A DNA stretch of 12,533 bases from Paraglomus occultum. Lineage: Eukaryota > Glomeromycota > Glomeromycetes > Paraglomerales > Paraglomeraceae. How positions within the stretch are numbered: the first letter of the stretch is position 1; each line of letters starts with the position of its first letter. The notes below the pieces were generated by a model that did not search any database, was not told where the DNA came from, and saw nothing but the letters and a program-made list of their open reading frames with translations. Of this stretch, positions 1 through 8,049 are shown one piece after another. The stretch spans positions 1 to 12,533 of the forward strand of contig CAJVPJ010001079.1 in assembly GCA_910592205.1 (NCBI GenBank), given 5' to 3'. The position numbers and the translations under genes are program-made.

Positions 1-88
1 ATAGTGTATTTACTAATTAATTTTCAAAAACTCTCAATATAGTGGATTTTTGAGAATTTTTTGCTAATAGATTTTTTCGATACACTAT
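1..88. repeat. Imperfect palindrome, MITE-like remnant
   Basis: The first nine bases (atagtgtat, 1-9) are a perfect inverted repeat of 80-88 (atacactat). Inside them, an aaaactctcaa arm and a ttgagaatttt arm pair again around about 28-58, so the 88 bp can fold almost end to end. No coding potential is visible. A short AT-rich palindrome with matching ends next to transposon debris fits a MITE remnant, but the window edge hides whether the left end is complete and no flanking duplication can be confirmed. Confidence 0.4.
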
Positions 89-426
89 AAAGAGAGTCAC
101 TGTGTATATAGAATAATCTCCGTAAATGCACACACGTGATCCAGCATGGTATAGTCAGTCAATGCCATACCAATGAAAATTCGGCGAGTTAAAGACCCAG
201 GTCATAAGACAATGACAAATTATCGGATTATAATCATTCCACTTTACGCAGTTCTGTAATAACATTGTCTGTTAACATCAGGTCATGTATTTATTTAGAC
301 ATCAATGGTCAGAACATCTTAATATCATATTCTATAATAATTTACGATTGTAACAGTTAGCCTCTATTTAAGGTCATAACTAATTGTTAGTAAGAGGATT
401 GTACTGAACTTTTACCGTTAATAAAA

Positions 427-632
427 ATGCCGCCAAAAGTAAGACAACTTTGACAGATTCGCAAAAATACGAACTTTGCCTGTATGCTCGCGATAATAAG
501 AAAGCTCGTGCGGAGTATTTTTACTACAAGAAAATGCATAAAAATGGCGAATATTCTTGAGAAATATATATTAGAGAGAAAAAAGCTAATACGATGCGAC
601 AAACAAGCATAGATCAATATTTTAACCAATAA
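427..632 (+). pseudogene. Pogo/Tigger-like transposase remnant (N- and C-terminal ends only)
   Basis: An ATG at 427 begins MPPK, then a one-base shift near 449 leads into a frame from 450 reading LTDSQKYELCLYARDNKK. This resembles the start of the Psq/CENP-B-type helix-turn-helix at the N terminus of Tigger/pogo transposases. A TGA at 558-560 interrupts the frame. The same frame then ends with RQTSIDQYFNQ and TAA at 630-632, like the Q-T-x-(I/L)-D-x-(Y/F)-F tail of these transposases. The DDE catalytic core (several hundred residues) is missing, so the copy is inactive through deletion, one frameshift and one stop. The overlapping reverse-strand open frame (387-629) is an antisense shadow. 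Confidence 0.6.
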
Positions 633-663
633 ATGAATAAAGTATCAGAATTACGTGAATTTA

Positions 664-758
664 CTATACTCTCCCTAAATGCACGTTTTTGCATTATTCC
701 CTAAATGCACGCTCTTAGATTTATGGTCCCAAGGCGTGCATTTAGGGAGAGTTCACTG
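664..758. repeat. Subterminal repeat cluster or nested small palindromic element
   Basis: An 18-bp perfect inverted repeat (ACTCTCCCTAAATGCACG) occupies 668-685 and 735-752, and a third copy of its inner 14 bases lies at 698-711 in the forward orientation. The unit is bordered by TA at 662-663 and 759-760. It shares its ends with the larger pogo-like element, so it is either a subterminal transposase-binding array or a 95-bp MITE inserted at the larger element's 3' end. Confidence 0.55.
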
Positions 759-810
759 TACCAATTAATCTATTTTTAGCATTGTTACCTAACACTAATA
801 TATTGTTAAA

Positions 811-1215
811 TTATTAATTTATTGTTCCGCTTTCACCTACGCTTTCATCCGCGCTGCCATCCACGCTTCCTGTCACCACGTCATCATTAACTTCCGTCAT
901 CACATTGCTCAGATTTTGTAAGAACTCCATATCAATATTAAAGTTGGTCTCAGGATAGATGCCCAAATATTTGTTGAACTGGAAAATTACATGATGTTTG
1001 TCATTATTATTATTATTCATATCAGCATTGTACTTCTGGACAAGGTCATCAGTATTTGATTTTAAGGTATCTAAAAAACGCAGTATATCGGTACACAAAA
1101 CGCGAATTGTACAAAAACTGTGGTGGTTGCGTTGCTGTATGGCGGTGGCATAATTCCACTGAAGTCTCTGCTGTATGAAAGATGCAATCTGGGCACGTTC
1201 ACGCAATAATTTCAT
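811..1215 (-). CDS. Hypothetical protein, unspliced, about 133 aa
   Basis: I do not recognise this protein. An ATG at 1215 (reading MKLLRERAQIASFIQQRLQW) opens 133 codons ending in TAA at 813-811. An open frame this long is unlikely by chance in DNA this AT-rich, and the base composition is more balanced than the flanks. Visible traits: a basic, helix-prone N-terminal half, five asparagines in a row encoded by AAT repeats near residue 70, and an acidic Ser/Gly/Asp/Glu-rich tail (DDVVTGSVDGSADESVGES). No signal peptide or membrane segment is seen. An in-frame TAG lies eight codons upstream within GTTTTAG, which could also be a splice acceptor, so this may be the last exon of a longer gene. It is divergent from the frame at 1554. 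Confidence 0.5.
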
Positions 1216-1553
1216 CACGAGTGTCCAAAATATTTTCTAAAACCTGTCAGCCTTTTTAACTTTGAATATACATACTGCTCCAGAGCACGATGAAGGTGAA
1301 GGTATTTTATCAAAACTGTGTCCTAACCCAACTAATACATTAAGCATTCAACCACTACTCTGAACCCTTAAATTTGTCTTTGAAATATGGAGACACAATT
1401 GATAAGGAGATTAAAGCCCACAACTAACCTAACTAAATCTCATTCAAGCTCCATATCCATAATTGCGTTCTTCATTCTTCAGACCGCTCCTCTTCGTAAT
1501 AACGCTATACAAACCATTACCACCCTGTATACTACATATTTTTACCTATTACT
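1216..1553. other. Spacer between two divergent orphan frames
   Basis: This 338-bp stretch separates the minus-strand frame at 811-1215 from the plus-strand frame at 1554-1856. I see no convincing gene, tRNA or repeat. If both frames are expressed it would hold their promoters, but I find no clear TATA or CCAAT pair. Confidence 0.4.
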
Positions 1554-1856
1554 ATGTATAAATTAATCCATGCCATGGTAGCCAAACATTTTTCACGACG
1601 CAATTCCATTGGCAGCAATAAATGCAGGATCACGTTCTGGTCCGTTCCCTATTTATGGGGTACCCCTATTTATGGCAGCTGGGCATCCAATGAAGGGATA
1701 ATGTTTGAGCCCGCCACAACATGGCGGGTTATGCGACTTGGCGGCGATTGTCATTATGTTTTAGTTTCATCCGAGTTACAAAAGCCACACTGGTTGACTG
1801 ACAACCATGAACAATACATCATTCAAGTACACTACGAAAAATGCTTAATTTCCTGA
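1554..1856 (+). CDS. Hypothetical protein, 100 aa, tryptophan-rich
   Basis: I do not recognise this protein. ATG at 1554 opens 100 codons ending in TGA at 1854-1856; a second in-frame ATG follows at residue 8. The product has a basic start, then a stretch rich in Trp, Tyr, Gly and alternating hydrophobic residues (segments ITFWSVPYLWGTPIYGSW and TWRVMRLGGDCHYVLVSSEL), which suggests a small beta-rich domain. It has four tryptophans and three cysteines, with no signal peptide or transmembrane helix. Composition is clearly less AT-rich than the flanks, favouring a real exon. A 100-codon frame alone is borderline for this length of AT-rich DNA, so it could be one exon of a longer gene or a gene fragment. 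Confidence 0.4.
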   Translation: MYKLIHAMVAKHFSRRNSIGSNKCRITFWSVPYLWGTPIYGSWASNEGIMFEPATTWRVMRLGGDCHYVLVSSELQKPHWLTDNHEQYIIQVHYEKCLIS

Positions 1857-2331
1857 GCAAATTCGTATTTATTGGCGCCTGTTGTAAATGGCATGGCTAG
1901 ATTAATAATACGAGATCCTTAATTCAAACTAAAATGAAGTTACTAAACTGTCAGCAGAGGGCAAATTTTACGATCTAAAACGATATCACGACAGAACCGA
2001 ACCGGATCCAAAATTTTCATTGAAATTCACAAGTTACTTGTAAAGGGAAAAGTTTGGTCGCAACACCAATACATCAATTTAATCAATCGTTCAGGACGAA
2101 AATTCTGTTATCAACCATTTTTTTAATAGTTATTATTACACTTTTTTTTTTAATGTTAGTAATCTTAGTTGTTGAAAGGAAGGAAAAAAAAGGAAAAAGT
2201 TAAAATATGAAACTAGATAATAAGAAATCTACACATTACGAATCCTGGAAGAAAGTAACCTCATGAAAACAACCATTTCCAGAATTCAAAGACTTTGGCA
2301 TGAGGATGAATGTTAATTGTGAATGATGCAA
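1857..2331. other. Spacer with 3' flank of the dynactin gene
   Basis: No gene is visible. It contains T-rich runs (about 2116-2152) and a purine run (about 2174-2199). The right part is the 3' flank of the minus-strand dynactin gene. I did not find a clear AATAAA in transcript orientation close to its stop codon. Confidence 0.4.
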
Positions 2332-3719
2332 TTATTGCCGTGCTTTTCTTTCTAGAGCGGATATGTGTACATCAATGGTTGTTAGCATTTGATCCCAGGC
2401 GATGAAAATCTCTGAAAGTGTGTTAATCTGTTGAATAAAGGAAAAAAGGTGAGATAAATGCGAATCGGTAAAGACTGGTCAACTCTTCAACATCCGTCGG
2501 TACTTACAAGTCTATTATATCTATCCAGTAATCGTGTTATACGTGCTGATACTTCGTTAGATTTAGCAGCTTGGTCAATGTGTGCAGACTCGATGGGTGT
2601 AATAAGTGGAAATAGTTTCTCCAGACCTAATAATACAGAGAAATGAATTCAAGGGTCAATATGAAATGTGCGATACATGCATGAACGACATCGTCACTTG
2701 TTGTGACAAAGATAAACATCGCCGCCTTAATCTTATATATATATAACATACATGGACATACACTGCATGCCAATTAATAACAACCATAATCTGCGTTTAT
2801 CTCACACACACACCCATCGTTTCTCGATAGTCTCTTTATACGTCACACTTGTCCCTTTCTCCCGACCATCCGCCCTTCCTCACATTAATACAAACCTCTA
2901 AACTCGGGAGCATCAATAAAGTTCTGCAATTCTCCAATTTCCCTCAAACTGTTCGCAACTCGTTCCAACTCCTCTGACGAAGCAGCGACTATTTCTGCTT
3001 TGCCTTCGGGTGTGAGAATTTGGCGTTCTAGGGCTATATTGTCAGTGAACGGCGAGACTAGATTCGCAACCTGGTCGTCTAAGAGAGAGAGAGGGAGTAA
3101 GACGGGAGGGGGGAAAACAGAGGCATGTATGAGGACGGATAGAATGTTGAAGGAGAATTTGTGTTAGAATTACGAAAAGCAGATCGCCGCAAATCCATAA
3201 CATGGGACCATAGGGAAGGGCACAATCATGTAAAATGCTATACAGTCGAAATTAACACTGTAAGAAAGCCTATCTATCGTACTTTCATTCCCCCTCGCCA
3301 AGAGACTTACATTGTTCTAAGAAAGCCTTCAAACCCTCTCTATCCCTGACAACGTTGTTCAACTGCTTCTTAATTTCCTCTACTCTAGTCAACAACGACA
3401 TGTGCTGGTCATAATCCTTCTTCATCTTATTGCCACTTGGATCATAGCCCCAGACACTCTTTTCCAAATGATTGACCCTCAACTCGAATGCAGTAAATCC
3501 GGCATGTTCGAGCAAGACAGCCTCCGAGTTGACCAAATCCAAGGGAATTAGCTTCTCCGCCTCGACCGAGTCGCAATCAGAATCAGCCTCTTCCTTGGAA
3601 TTTGTCGACGAGTGGTCGTCGAAGAGGGAAAGATTGTTGGCTTTCGTGATGGACGCCAGCATAAGATTCTTCTGGTCTTCGAGAAGAGATAGACGTTTTA
3701 CCAATTCGCCTTTTTCCAT
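2332..3719 (-). CDS. DCTN3: Dynactin subunit 3 (p24), four exons, complete
   Basis: Small shoulder subunit of dynactin, the cofactor that links cytoplasmic dynein to cargo; known family role is in the shoulder with p150 and dynamitin. Exons in transcript order: 3719-3311, 3078-2896, 2626-2508, 2427-2332. Introns are 232, 269 and 80 bp, with donors GTAAGT, GTTTGT, GTAAGT and acceptors TTAG, TTAG, CAG. Joined length is 807 nt, 268 aa plus TAA. Residues 79-91 (ELRVNHLEKSVWG) match the family's start motif (RVEELERWVYG in human); a coiled coil follows, and the C-terminal part has SEIFIAWDQML (residues 242-252), like QFVQWDELL in human. Residues 1-78 extend beyond the roughly 190-aa animal protein, with an acidic Ser/Asp/Glu-rich linker near 37-56. 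Start context GCCATGG is strong. Identification is from recalled family sequence; exon phases fit throughout. Confidence 0.88.
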
Positions 3720-4010
3720 GGCATAATATAACGAAAAGGGGGAGGAAGGTATATAGTTAGAAGACGACTCTGAGATAGGGTGAAATGGATAGGGCCGGTG
3801 TTGAAGTTTAGATTGAACGACAAGGTTTCAAAAGGTAGGCCTGGATGGAGTGTACAGTTATCTTTTTTTGTGTAGAGTTTTTTGTAAAGTAGGGGGGAAG
3901 GGAGACTAGAGTGAGAAAAGACTCTCTTTTTTTTGTTTTTCCGTTTAATGTAGTTGAGAGAGATGTGTGTTTATAAAAGATGGCTAAGGAACAGTCCTAC
4001 CTCGAATATT
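3720..4010 (-). promoter_or_regulatory. 5' flank of the dynactin gene
   Basis: This stretch lies directly upstream of the dynactin start codon. A TTTATAAA element at 3971-3978 sits about 250 bp before the ATG and reads the same on both strands; its role as a TATA box is a guess. An upstream ATG at 3724-3722 overlaps the start codon in another frame and stops after eight codons. Long T/G tracts (about 3860-3955) read as A/C-rich on the transcript strand. Confidence 0.3.
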
Positions 4011-6237
4011 TAGACTTTTTATGACTGAACACAATATAACACTGTCGAATGAATGAAAGAAAAGAAGTTATGTACTGCGGGGACTTGGATAATTTGTTCC
4101 ACTAAACAATATCAGCAGTTACAAGTACAAAAGGCATATCAACTAATAAAATGATATATTAGAATCATGATAGACACATGAAAATTACTTCTGGGCCGTT
4201 ACAAATTTTCCGACTGTCACATCATTGACTTATTACAATGCCTTTTTAGGCCAAAAGTGAGACGCCACGAACGAGTTCAGGGATCATAACTTCACGTACC
4301 ACCCATTTAATTTACCCCTATTTACATTCTATCTGTGTAATCGACCGAGGGTTGAAATTGGGGGTTTATTGCACTGACCCTGCGCGAAATAGTTAAAATA
4401 GACTTGGAAATTCACTTTTTTGTTCTAATTTGATGAATTTGGTTTTCAAAGTCTGTACGCCAACATTCTATATATAAAAAAAAGAAGAGTCCTCCCTTCC
4501 TCGTTCTTTATCCATACGAGATGAGCATTTGTGTATCGCCATCACCATTGCATTGCTACGTTTCAGAATGTGGAGTTTGCATGCTTAATTATCATTATGC
4601 TGTAATGGTAATGTGACAATTCAACTTTGCAAAAGCACTGAATGTGCCATTGACCATTAATCGGAAAGCTGTTCAACGATCCAATAACCGGTATGTTGGC
4701 GGAAAAGCAGTTTTTTTTTTTACCCCTTTCACCAACTCTGTCATTATCACAAAGTACTGCATACAGTGTAGCCTGTTATCGTCATGCACTCCTTTGTTTC
4801 ATAAAAAATTTTCCTAGATAAAATGCCACTTTGAATATTCATCATTTAAGATTGACGATCGAGGTTTTATGTTTACGCGAATTAAATGATATTTGGTGAA
4901 ACTGCATGTCGCGTCGATTACTTTACATGTTCTTTATACGCTAAATATAAAGACATTTTTACAAAAAAAGAACCAAACTAGTGCATATTTGGCATTTGTA
5001 TCCATGTGACTCGTCCAAAAAACTTTGTCAGTTCAAAAACTATGAATGGTGAGACAATGACAATGCAGAATTCACTGACAAAGCTTTTTTATAAAAGGAA
5101 TTGATGCGCAACCGCTTTTACCTGTGTAAAAACTTTACTATCCAACTTTGCCTGTCCGTATAAATAAAAAGACATATGGTTTGGTATAAAGCACTTTCTT
5201 TAAAAAATGATATTTATAAGTACTTTCTTTTTTTTAACAAGACAACTTTTTGAGTAATTTCTAATAAAGAATTTTTATCGACTTGAACATTTTAGTGTTT
5301 GTTAATATTAATGAAACAAAAGGTTTACTGAGTACTATAGATAAAGATTATTATAATATATACTCTTTATTAATCTAGGCCGTAAAAAGGTTTGCAAATA
5401 AAATAACCTTAAAATTTTGTTAGACGTACATTATTAGTAAATTCTAGCGCACTTACTAAAATTACATTACAATGCATACAAGTTAAGAGATATATAAATT
5501 TTATCAATGGACTGATTACTTTATTTAAACTCGTAAACGACAGGACTACAGCCTTCAACATAAAACAATAATATTACTGTCTAACGCTACACAAATTTTT
5601 TTGTAAACAACTGAAATAATGCTTACTCTTATTTGTGTAAGATAACATCTTTTTAAAATTAAGAAAGAGTAATATGTGCAATCCAATCGCCTTGCGTTTA
5701 ATTTACGATCAGGAAAAAACTCTAAACACGACGATGGATGCCTTATTTATCCACATTTCTAAATAAACGTCTTATCGTGTTTACGATGTCAGCTTGAGTC
5801 ATTTTATTTCAGAGTGAGTTAATTATTTAACTTTAAAGTTTTTTCAAGTAAGCAATTCTTTTGATAATAACCCTGCTGTTAATAACTTACCATCAAGAGT
5901 AGAAAATATACCAACATAATAACCAATATAGTTAAGAAGAACGACATTATAGTTAATTAAAATTTTCGTTAGCCGCTCTTTTATCAATTTAATTATATAA
6001 CGCAGTCTCCTAATTCGTATGAGCATACTTTTTATCTGTGAAATTAATAACTTGGACCTTAATCGCAAACTTATTGCATACATGCACTAGATACACGTAA
6101 CAGTTTGATTATTCGGAAACATATTATCAAATAGGCTAAACTTTTTATGACAACAAATAATGCCGTTATAATGGGTAGTTTATACTTTCCGACATATCTA
6201 ATGTAGTTAATTGCATAAACTTGCTACATTTACTTAC

Positions 6238-6321
6238 CGTTGTAAAGACAATGATTCACAATATCACGATAGGGATCGAATTTGTAGTAGATCAATACAA
6301 CCTTATTCCAAGTTGCATTTT
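6238..6321 (-). other. Exon-like segment, isolated
   Basis: On the minus strand an 84-nt segment open in one frame reads NATWNKVVLIYYKFDP and on through YRDIVNHCLYN. It is bordered by an acceptor-like TTTGTACAG and a consensus donor GTAAGT (6237-6232). It starts with two bases and ends with one base of a split codon, so it would keep frame as an internal exon. I found no partner exons that join cleanly on either side, and I do not recognise the peptide. It may be chance. Confidence 0.2.
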
Positions 6322-6476
6322 CTGTACAAACCAGACTAACGTAATGGTTGAGGGTGAAGATTAGAATGGAATTGAAATAATCACACAGTTAATTTTAATT
6401 GAGATCATTATTATGCGATAAAGGTTTGTAAGCATTAGAGTATTTTATACATTGTTGCTCTAACATAAACGCGCGG

Positions 6477-6484
6477 TATAAATA
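6477..6484 (+). promoter_or_regulatory. TATA-box-like element between CGCG arms
   Basis: TATAAATA is flanked by cgcg on the left (6473-6476, preceded by another g-c pair) and by cgcg on the right (6485-6488), forming a small GC-clamped inverted arrangement in AT-rich DNA. The sequence matches a core TATA box on the plus strand, but no convincing gene follows downstream. Confidence 0.2.
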
Positions 6485-7239
6485 CGCGATAGCATACGTT
6501 ACAATAAGCGTCCCAAGTAGCGAGTCATTATTTTTCGTAAGCTCTAATACGAAAAGAGGCGTCCAAAATAAACCAGACTTTAAAAAACTATAGTAGATTC
6601 TTCCTTAACAAGTACAGTTATACTGTTTGCTACGCATTTTCTCTTGGGGGTAAAAATAATAGAGGCTATTACTTAGTTACTCGTAAACTAACAAAAGAAG
6701 AGAAACGGGGTTTCCCAGTAGTATACACAAGATATTTATTCATTTCGTTTGATTGGTTGGCTGGTTGATTGATATTATGTATAAAAAATTAAACGCCGAA
6801 TCTAACAATTTAACACCTTGCAAAAATGCAAACTGCAAACAGAATGCAATAACATACAGACGAGTTGTTGTATCCGCATTTCTAATACGAAAACTTGAAT
6901 CGTTTCGTGAAAGACATGCATTCACGATGCAGCAACGAATTCAACTTTTTGAATACTACACAGTTTCTACTCTACTAGGTATGCACGTACGAATAGTGTA
7001 TGATCACGTCAATAAAATTACCTGAAATAATGTTGCTCGGTAAGCGTTTTCGTTATCCGCTAGTCCTTAAATAGTGTCGGGAAAGAATAGCATCTGACAT
7101 GACATTGTATATATTCTTATTGGACGTTCATCTTTTACAAAAAAGGTCAGGCTAAATACAATTGCGCAAGCATGGCGTACTCACATAATGGCGTCAAAAG
7201 GTTGCCCATGGAACCCAGCGAACACCCCCGAGTTCTTGA

Positions 7240-7632
7240 TTATATGACGTGACAATATGTAATATCGTTTATTGCTGTTTCAACGAGATCACATGCTTTT
7301 TCTAGACACGCAAACTGAAATCACATTTTTCTTCCTTTTTAAAAGATATGTTTGAAATATGAACTTTAAATTCCAGACGTAAAGATAACCAGCCCAGTCT
7401 GGTCTGAGGACAGACAAACAAACAAAAAAAGACACTCTAATGAAATACTACCAACTTCCCAATCTCGTTTGTGAGACTTACAAGATAAATCTGATATAAT
7501 AATCAACAGGTAAAAGAAAGGAAAAAAAGAAGAAGAAAAACCAAATACACAAGTCCCGTTCACGATTACTGAAAGGACAAGTGAGAATAATAGAGCCAAG
7601 CCGACTAAATAATTTATCGATACTATCCCCAT
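7240..7632 (-). CDS. Candidate small secreted cysteine-rich peptide, two exons (speculative)
   Basis: An ATG at 7632 begins a frame with a strong hydrophobic leader (residues 4-24, VSINYLVGLALLFSLVLSVIV) that looks like a signal peptide. Splicing exon 7632-7549 to exon 7314-7240 (donor GTATTT at 7548, acceptor TTTCAG, 234-bp intron, phase 0) gives a 52-aa product ending in TAA. Its mature part would carry Cys at 28, 31, 36 and 49 with an acidic helix-like stretch LEKACDLVETAIND. Small secreted cysteine-containing peptides are common in symbiotic fungi, but no family is recognised. Other donors (GTAAGT at 7482) and acceptors (CCTCAG near 7401) allow different models, and other AGs lie shortly upstream of the chosen acceptor. 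Evidence is only splice-site and frame compatibility. Confidence 0.2.
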
Positions 7633-8049
7633 TGCTTGCTCTGTTGTTACCAAAAGGAGTCTCAACTCAAAATTAATAACATTAGATCCTTATGGAAAAA
7701 AAAGGTTGAAAATCGCTTGGTATAGAATTTAACTGTATTTAATTGTAACATTTATTCTAGTACGGAGAGAATGCATTTCGTCGGCCCCTACTGTTGGAAA
7801 AATGTTTAGATTGGCAAGTGTGAGAGACAGTTTTAGAATCGGTTCAGCGACAATAAGAGCGCCGAGAGTGATATTTAAGATATGAAAATGGTTTTACATA
7901 ATATGAGTATAAGATTGCATTGAATGTGTAGCAATAATTAATGCGTGTAGCATATATTGTATGATAATACTCTTATGCACGTTGCTCAAATACGTCTACG
8001 ATAACTTTCGCAATCCCGCTTCGTAACTCTCAATTACTCGATTCTAACA
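7633..8049. other. 3' flank of the poly(A)-binding protein gene
   Basis: No gene is visible. This AT-rich DNA follows the pab2 stop codon on the minus strand. I see no canonical AATAAA close to the stop. The terminal codons read GCA AGG TAA TG, so AAG|GTAATG could be a splice donor, but no convincing additional exon was found downstream. Confidence 0.35.

Larger units (their letters stand above)
109..758 (+). mobile_element. Decayed, internally deleted pogo/Tigger-like DNA transposon
   Basis: The right end reads, in reverse complement, CAGTGAACTCTCCC followed by TAAATGCACG, and is followed by TA at 759-760. A diverged copy of this end, TCTCCGTAAATGCAC, lies at 117-131; the inferred left boundary at 109 is preceded by TA (107-108). 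TA flanks and CAG-type ends are typical of pogo/Tc1-mariner elements. Between the ends is a broken transposase remnant (427-632) that keeps only its two termini. The element is therefore a non-autonomous deletion derivative. The left boundary is approximate because that end has diverged; the family assignment rests on the protein remnant and the ends, not on a search. Confidence 0.6.
4011..7239. other. Long AT-rich stretch without a confident gene
   Basis: No homology-recognisable gene, tRNA or rRNA is seen in this 3.2-kb stretch. Open frames at 5844-6083 (minus) and 6777-7025 (plus) have lengths expected by chance in such AT-rich DNA and no recognisable motif. Isolated signals: an exon-like minus-strand segment at 6238-6321, a TATAAATA box between CGCG arms at 6473-6488, an 8-bp hairpin at 6532-6555 (ttttcgta/tacgaaaa), and a 26-codon plus-strand ORF at 7172-7252. 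The region could be decayed transposon DNA, regulatory spacer, or hold a gene of very small exons. Confidence 0.4.

Noticed and set aside
387-629. 80-codon minus-strand open frame
   Set aside because: It lies antisense to the transposase remnant, which explains its codon pattern; the peptide is low-complexity hydrophobic and resembles nothing.
2458-2646. 62-codon plus-strand open frame
   Set aside because: It is the antisense shadow of dynactin exon 3, whose frame and splice sites fit the family.
2734-2813. Short (TA)6 and (CA)5 runs
   Set aside because: Ordinary microsatellite-like sequence in a dynactin intron, too short to be worth a feature.
3161-3349. 62-codon plus-strand open frame
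   Set aside because: It covers dynactin intron 1 and the end of exon 1 on the wrong strand.
3472-3726. 84-codon plus-strand open frame
   Set aside because: It is antisense to dynactin exon 1.
5844-6083. 79-codon minus-strand frame rich in Ile, Leu, Arg and Lys
   Set aside because: Its composition is what AT-rich DNA gives by chance, and frames of this length are expected a few times in 12.5 kb. Part of it is kept only as a weak exon hint.
6740-7025. Overlapping plus and minus open frames of 60-90 codons
   Set aside because: Lengths are within chance; the plus frame begins at TTG, its first ATG is at 6777, and neither product shows a motif.
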